Shown: positions 59,406 to 64,000 of the stretch, one piece after another
Layout: the number at the start of each line of letters is the position of its first letter
Numbering within the stretch: position 1 is the stretch's first letter
DNA from: Lineus longissimus
Lineage: Eukaryota; Nemertea; Pilidiophora; Heteronemertea; Lineidae
Reading direction: 5' to 3'
NCBI RefSeq assembly: GCF_910592395.1
Contig: NC_088316.1
Span: 17,482,001-17,546,000, forward strand
Length of the DNA: 64,000 nt
Made by a program: the position numbers and the translations under genes
The notes under the pieces: model-generated
Seen by the model: only the letters and a program-made list of their open reading frames with translations
What the model was told of the DNA's origin: nothing
Databases searched by the model: none

Positions 59406-59709
59406 ATGTCACTCTCTGGTCGTCTTCCCTGTTGATTTTGTGCTATTATCACTACTTAACTTTGGTTGTGTTTTGACTGCACTCCTTATGGCATGCACTA
59501 TTGTATTATATCGGAAACGAGCCGCAGAAAAACAATTGCTGTACAATAACTTCCACGGACCAAACATCAACCTCGATTACTCTAAATTGGTCAGGAGTTG
59601 TTGTGTCCCTCTAGGTGGCAGCACTATTACTTTTAGAAATAAGGCTTTGAAAGCGATCCATTTGTGGTGGATTATCAACAGTAAGGGTAATGATGTGATC
59701 CATTTGTAA
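59406..59709 (+). CDS. Candidate exon encoding a membrane helix (unrecognised)
   Basis: After TACCTATAG (AG at 59404-59405) a frame reads CHSLVVFPVDFVLLSLLNF and continues through a hydrophobic stretch into LYRKRAAEKQLLYNNFHG, then about 55 further residues to a stop at 59709. A hydrophobic helix followed by RKR and a polar tail is a classic single-pass membrane layout. A GTAAGG at about 59680 could be a donor. The family is not recognised. The frame upstream of the acceptor is also open and has no strong ATG, and frames of this length arise by chance, so confidence is low. Confidence 0.2.
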
Positions 59710-59811
59710 TGGAATACACCATGAGTCTGTCTGTAATGGAATTTAACAACTGTAATGAAATGTGCCATTACAGCAGTGCTTCATTACAGTAGTAGTGCAT
59801 TCCATCACAAG
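59705..59811. repeat. Cluster of direct and inverted TGTAATGGA motifs
   Basis: TGTAATGGAAT occurs at 59705-59715 and 59732-59742, and TGTAATGAAAT at 59751-59761; inverted forms follow (CCATTACA 59765-59772, TTCATTACAG 59780-59789, ATTCCATCAC just after 59799). CTGTAATGAA (59750-59759) and TTCATTACAG form a perfect 10-bp stem with a 20-base loop. This may be a decayed foldback element. Confidence 0.5.
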
Positions 59812-61498
59812 GCAATAAGCGCTTCTGTGAATCGGGATGGCTCCTGACCATTGTCACTCGAATGGGAAGTGACAACAAATGCATGAGTTCCTACCTACAT
59901 TATTGGATAATTTGTTTTTAATTACTTTTCAAACTGGCACCTCTTGAAAAAAACACCACATTTTATAGTGGGTGGCGAGATTTTAAGATATATTTTTAAT
60001 TTGCTTGTGATTTTTATTGTTATTGTAGTTTTTATTGAAGAATTTGCTTCAGGTCTAAATAAGTAAAGATGGCATGCAACAGAATGTAGTGATCTAGATT
60101 TTCCTTCTGTTATGAAATCCGGGTGTAAGGGGTTAATCCTTGCCAAGTATTTTACATCAGAATTGCCTCATTGGATGATATGTTCTTGTATTATACTGGC
60201 GCAGCGACACCAAATTCTTGAAAGCAGGCGAAACTAAGATTGTTGCATTTTTTATACACCCTACAAATAATGGTAAAATCGCCTTTTATGGTCTTTTAAG
60301 TGGTGAAATGATTTTAAATGTGTGTGTTTTTAATGGCGAGATAGACATGCAGACTGTAAAATGAAAGATTCAATTCTCACACGTGTAAATAATAATGTGT
60401 ACATAGTGATTATTTATTGCACATTGAATATCTCACTGGACGACAAGCAATCCCTAGTCATTCCAGAATAAACTTGCCGAAAGTTTCTGTATAATTCAGT
60501 GTACCGCGATGCACATTCTTATACAGGCTTTTCGGGCAACTTGGAGTGAAATTACATTGAGCTTATCCCATAGTCATTCTAGAATAAACTTACTGTAAGT
60601 TGCTGTATATTTAGTGTCACAGCAGTTAATCGATTTTCCGTCACATTGGAGTAAAATATAAGCAGTTGGATATATATTAAGCACCCACACCCACGGCTAG
60701 CTAAGTGGGCTTTAACTGTTGATATGAGTCGTATTGCAATTCAAAATCAAAATTTGCATTAATTTGTATCACTTTGTTGTCTCACTGATATAAGGAACGC
60801 TATTTGTCGTTACATATTTGTAACTTCTTTGCTGAAAAAAATGGAACAGATTTATTGTATTCGATGTATAAATGTTTCCAAATTTGAGGAACCGTTATGT
60901 TAAAACTTTAATATTGATGGGAGTTGTGTGCTTTCACTTCTCGGATAAAACTATTTTAGATTTTAAAAAAGGACTAAATCTATGTCTTTCTGAGCAACGT
61001 ATGTTTCATATCCCTCTGAACAGTTCCGGGATTTGAATTTCAGTAGTTGTAAATGGCTCACAGTATTTTGGTTGCTCTTTGAACAAATGCCGCATAAATA
61101 TGATATTGTACATTTTATTAATCTGTATATAGATAGTGGGATACAAAACAATAGTAAATTTGCCTTAGCAATTTTGAGAATTTTCCCGCTGGTGATATGG
61201 CATTTATGGCATGATGTCTTTTGACAATAAACTTCACCTCAGTGAAGAACCCTGTTTGTTTTCCACCCTTAACCACAAAAAAATCTCAAAATTGAAAAGG
61301 TTCAATTTATATCACTGTGGTTCCATGTCATCTCTGATCAAAGGAAATATTTTTCTTAAGTGTATCATGTTCATTCACATTTGTACATTTTATATGTTGA
61401 AGATTATATGCATGAGCTGGTAAAACTTAGCCAATTTTTATTCCAAAAGTGACATTTTGTGTGATTTTCCACATCTTGCGCCATTTAAATGACATATG
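59812..61498. other. Downstream non-coding DNA with a local duplication
   Basis: AT-rich, with no supported gene. An imperfect tandem duplication of about 116 bp is visible: AGTCATTC(C/T)AGAATAAACTT starts at 60456 and again at 60572, with similar sequence following each copy. Confidence 0.45.
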
Positions 61499-61770
61499 GG
61501 GTGTCCCAAAGATATTCTGGTGTAATTTTGCCTTGTATTACAATATGAATTTTTAGTCCCTGGGTAATTTATTCAGGAAGCAGTGAATAGCTTGCATAAC
61601 TTATATCAATCATAATTTTAACTTTACCCTTGGATAATTTAAGATCATTTCAAACAAATGTAAGAGCTAGGACATCTTTTAAATCACACCAAACAATCAT
61701 TATTTGAGTGTGGTACATCCACGTTCTTCCCTTTTGTTAAATTTTTTTCCAGATTGTTTTTGGGACACCC
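61499..61770. mobile_element. 272-bp MITE-like element with 12-bp perfect terminal inverted repeats
   Basis: GGGTGTCCCAAA (61499-61510) and its exact reverse complement TTTGGGACACCC (61759-61770) bracket 248 bp of AT-rich, non-coding sequence. The size, lack of coding capacity and terminal motif are those of a non-autonomous DNA transposon; GGGTGTCCC-type ends are seen in some Tc1/mariner-related elements (recalled, not searched). TA occurs directly after the right end and 2 bp before the left end, so a TA target duplication is possible but not clean. Confidence 0.6.
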
Positions 61771-62084
61771 TACACGAAAATCAGTAGTTTCCAAGCTTAA
61801 ATATCCCCAAGTGTCTTATATGTATAAATTGTACAGGCATGTAGTTTGTAGTTATGACGGCACAATGCATTTGCAACAAAAACATTATTTATACGTAACT
61901 GTAGTAAGGCTGTTTGTCCATGTCCCTGCAGAAAGCAAAGCATGTCTCAATAAAAATATTACATTATACATATTTTCTGTCTTTTTAATTGCAAAATGTG
62001 GTCTCCCCAAGCAGTCAATGATAGTGCCAGAAAACATTTCTGACTCTGCCACATGTTGGAGCCATTTTTTGCACGACACGATTA

Positions 62085-62270
62085 TTGTTGCATCAACAGG
62101 CCAATGATGCAAAAGAAACCGCAAAAAATGTGGGCGAGCTCCTTCTGGATGGTGTGGATCTCTCCAGACAGGACTGCTTCTCGTGGTGCCCTAACCCTGA
62201 GAACTGCCTTGGACTGTTTCTGGGTGGCGGCTTGCCTCATCAGGGTGGCCAAACACAATGATTGTCCTTG
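62085..62270 (-). CDS. GC-rich minus-strand open segment next to the satellite (fragment, unrecognised)
   Basis: A block of about 155 bp (62118-62275) is much more GC-rich than everything around it. On the minus strand it is open for 62 codons between stops at 62271-62273 and 62082-62084. The peptide is charged and protein-like, with MRQAATQKQSKAVLRVRAP then REAVLSGEIHTIQKELAHIF. It could be a gene or transposon exon fragment at the satellite border. The plus strand is also open here, which weakens the case. No family is recognised. Confidence 0.2.
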
Positions 62271-62287
62271 TTAGAGACCACAAGGGC

Positions 62288-64000
62288 TCAACAACCAGAA
62301 CACCTGAGACAGCTATTTATTGCCTCATCTGGCCATTCCACAAGTGTCAGATCTCATGAGGGAACAAGGACAATATGAGGTAGCATCCAGGTTGTGCTTC
62401 ACAACCAGAACACCCAAGGCAGCTATTACCCTCTCTGGCCATTCCACAAGTGTCATATCTCATAAAAAGAACAAGGACAATATAAAGTAGCATCCAGGTT
62501 GTGCTTCACAGTCAGAACACCCAAGACAGCTATTACCCTCTCTGGCCATTCCACAAGTGTCATATCTCATAAAAAGAACAAGGACAATATAAAGTAGCAT
62601 CCAGGTTGTGCTTCACAGCCAGAACACCCAAGACAGCTATTACCCTCTCTGGCCATTCCACAAGTGTCATATCTCATAAAAAGAACAAGGACAATATAAA
62701 GTAGCATCCAGGTTGTGCTTCACAGTCAGAACACCCAAGACAGCTATTACCCTCTCTGGCCATTCCACAAGTGTCATATCTCATAAAAAGAACAAGGACA
62801 ATATAAAGTAGCATCCAGGTTGTGCTTCACAGTCAGAACACCCAAGACAGCTATTACCCTCTCTGGCCATTCCACAAGTGTCATATCTCATAAAAAGAAC
62901 AAGGACAATATAAAGTAGCATCCAGGTTGTGCTTCACAGTCAGAACACCCAAGACAGCTATTACCCTCTCTGGCCATTCCACAAGTGTCATATCTCATAA
63001 AAAGAACAAGGACAATATAAAGTAGCATCCAGGTTGTGCTTCACAGCCAGAACAACCAGGACAGCTATTACCCTCTCTGGCCATTCCACAAGTGTCATAT
63101 CTCATAAAAAGAACAAGGACAATATAAGGTAGCATCCAGGTTGTGCTTCACAGCCAGAACCCCAAGGCAGCTATTACCCTCTCTAACCATTCCACAAGTG
63201 TCAGTTCTCATGAGGAGAACAAGGACAATATAAAGTAGCATCCAGGTTGTGCTTCAACAGCCAGAACATCCAAGGCAGCTATTACCCTCTCTGGCCATTC
63301 CACAAGTGTCAGATCTCATGAGGAGATCAAGGGCAATATGAGGTAGCATCCAGGTTGTGCTTCACAACCAGAACACCCAAGGCAGCTATTACCCTCTCTG
63401 ACCATTCCACAAGTGTCATATCTCATAAAAAGAACAAGGACAATATAAGGTAGCATCCAGGTTGTGCTTCACAGTCAGAACACCCAAGGCAGCTATTACC
63501 CTCTCTGACCATTCCACAAGTGTCATATCTCATAAAGAGAACAAGGACAATATAAGGTAGCATCCAGGTTGTGCTTCACAGCCAGAACACCCAAGACAGC
63601 TATTACCCTCTCTGACCATTCCACAAGTTTCAGATCCCATAAAGAGAACAAGGACAATATGAGGTAGCATCCAGGTTGTGCTTCACAGTCAGAACACCCA
63701 AGGCAGCTAATACCCTCTAACCATTCCACAAGTGTCCTATCTCATATAGAGAACAAGGACAATATAAGGTAGCATCCAGGTTGTGCTTCACAGCCAGAAC
63801 ACCCAAGACAGCTATTGACCTCTCTAACCCTTCCACAAGTGTCAGATCTCATATAGAGAACAAGGACAATATGAGGTAGCATCCAGGTTGTGCTTCACAG
63901 TCAGAACACCCAAGGCAGCTAATACCCTCTAACCATTCCACAAGTGTCCTATCTCATATAGAGAACAAGGACAATATAAGGTAGCATCCAGGTTGTGCTT
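62288..64000. repeat. 107-bp satellite array, about 16 copies, continuing past the window
   Basis: The landmark GTTGTGCTTC recurs at 62391, 62498, 62605, 62712, 62819, 62926, 63033, 63140, 63246, 63354, 63461, 63568, 63675, 63780, 63887 and 63992. Spacing is 107 bp, with single-event variants of 105, 106 and 108. Units between about 62392 and 63033 are nearly identical, which suggests recent amplification, while the first unit and the right-hand units are more diverged. The array is not coding: minus-strand frames across it simply repeat the unit. It runs off the right edge, so its full size is unknown. Confidence 0.95.

Noticed and set aside
61754-62107. 117-codon plus-strand frame as a gene
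   Set aside because: It starts inside the terminal inverted repeat of the MITE-like element and shows no recognisable domain.
63523-63729. 68-codon minus-strand frame in the right-hand array
   Set aside because: It simply translates two units of the 107-bp satellite; indels in neighbouring units break it.
1-64000. tRNA, rRNA or other known RNA genes
   Set aside because: I looked for B-box-like GGTTCGAATCC sequences and paired arms by eye and found only partial matches (for example near 16777 and 27148) without a cloverleaf. A covariance-model scan would be needed to exclude small RNAs.

Overview
The window is animal nuclear DNA. Most of it is AT-rich and non-coding, and the one clear gene is split by introns with GT-AG borders. 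That gene is a classical protocadherin: one huge exon carries the signal peptide, all cadherin repeats, the membrane span and the start of the cytoplasmic tail, and short exons finish the tail. The gene type, the simple-repeat-rich introns and a composite repeat with a (GTC)n core suggest a marine invertebrate, perhaps a lophotrochozoan. That placement is an inference; nothing here fixes the species.

Layout. Positions 1-11385 are upstream DNA with no firm gene; the best candidate is a short exon at 2336-2440. Positions 11386-14364 are the large protocadherin exon (5' leader plus CDS from 11647). Intron 1 runs 14365-52221 (about 37.9 kb). It holds a possible alternative 3' exon just after the donor, a cluster of TTGCTCTG motifs (16.9-17.1 kb), a nine-copy 65-bp tandem array (21.6-22.2 kb), a 22-base G run (44.35 kb), and a roughly 1.15-kb composite repeat (45.35-46.5 kb) with three internal units, each carrying nuclear-receptor-like half-site repeats. 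Minus-strand coding-like segments inside the intron (about 28.7-32.0 kb and 41.15-41.75 kb) could be a nested gene or decayed gene pieces. Positions 52222-53306 hold three short exons that end the protocadherin tail. Positions 53307-62287 are the 3' UTR and downstream DNA with a 272-bp MITE-like element, small degenerate repeats and two weak exon candidates. From 62288 to the window end lies a 107-bp satellite array that runs off the edge and shows a two-unit higher-order pattern.

The spliced protocadherin reads without a break through four exons (2718 + 162 + 154 + 500 nt) to give 1177 residues: signal peptide, seven extracellular cadherin repeats, one membrane helix and a tail of about 356 residues with a PP1-type RVxF motif, a serine/acidic motif and a hydrophobic C-terminus. 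It should work at the cell surface as a calcium-dependent adhesion and recognition protein. The other coding candidates are weak: in DNA of this composition several open frames of 100 or more codons are expected by chance, so they are scored low.
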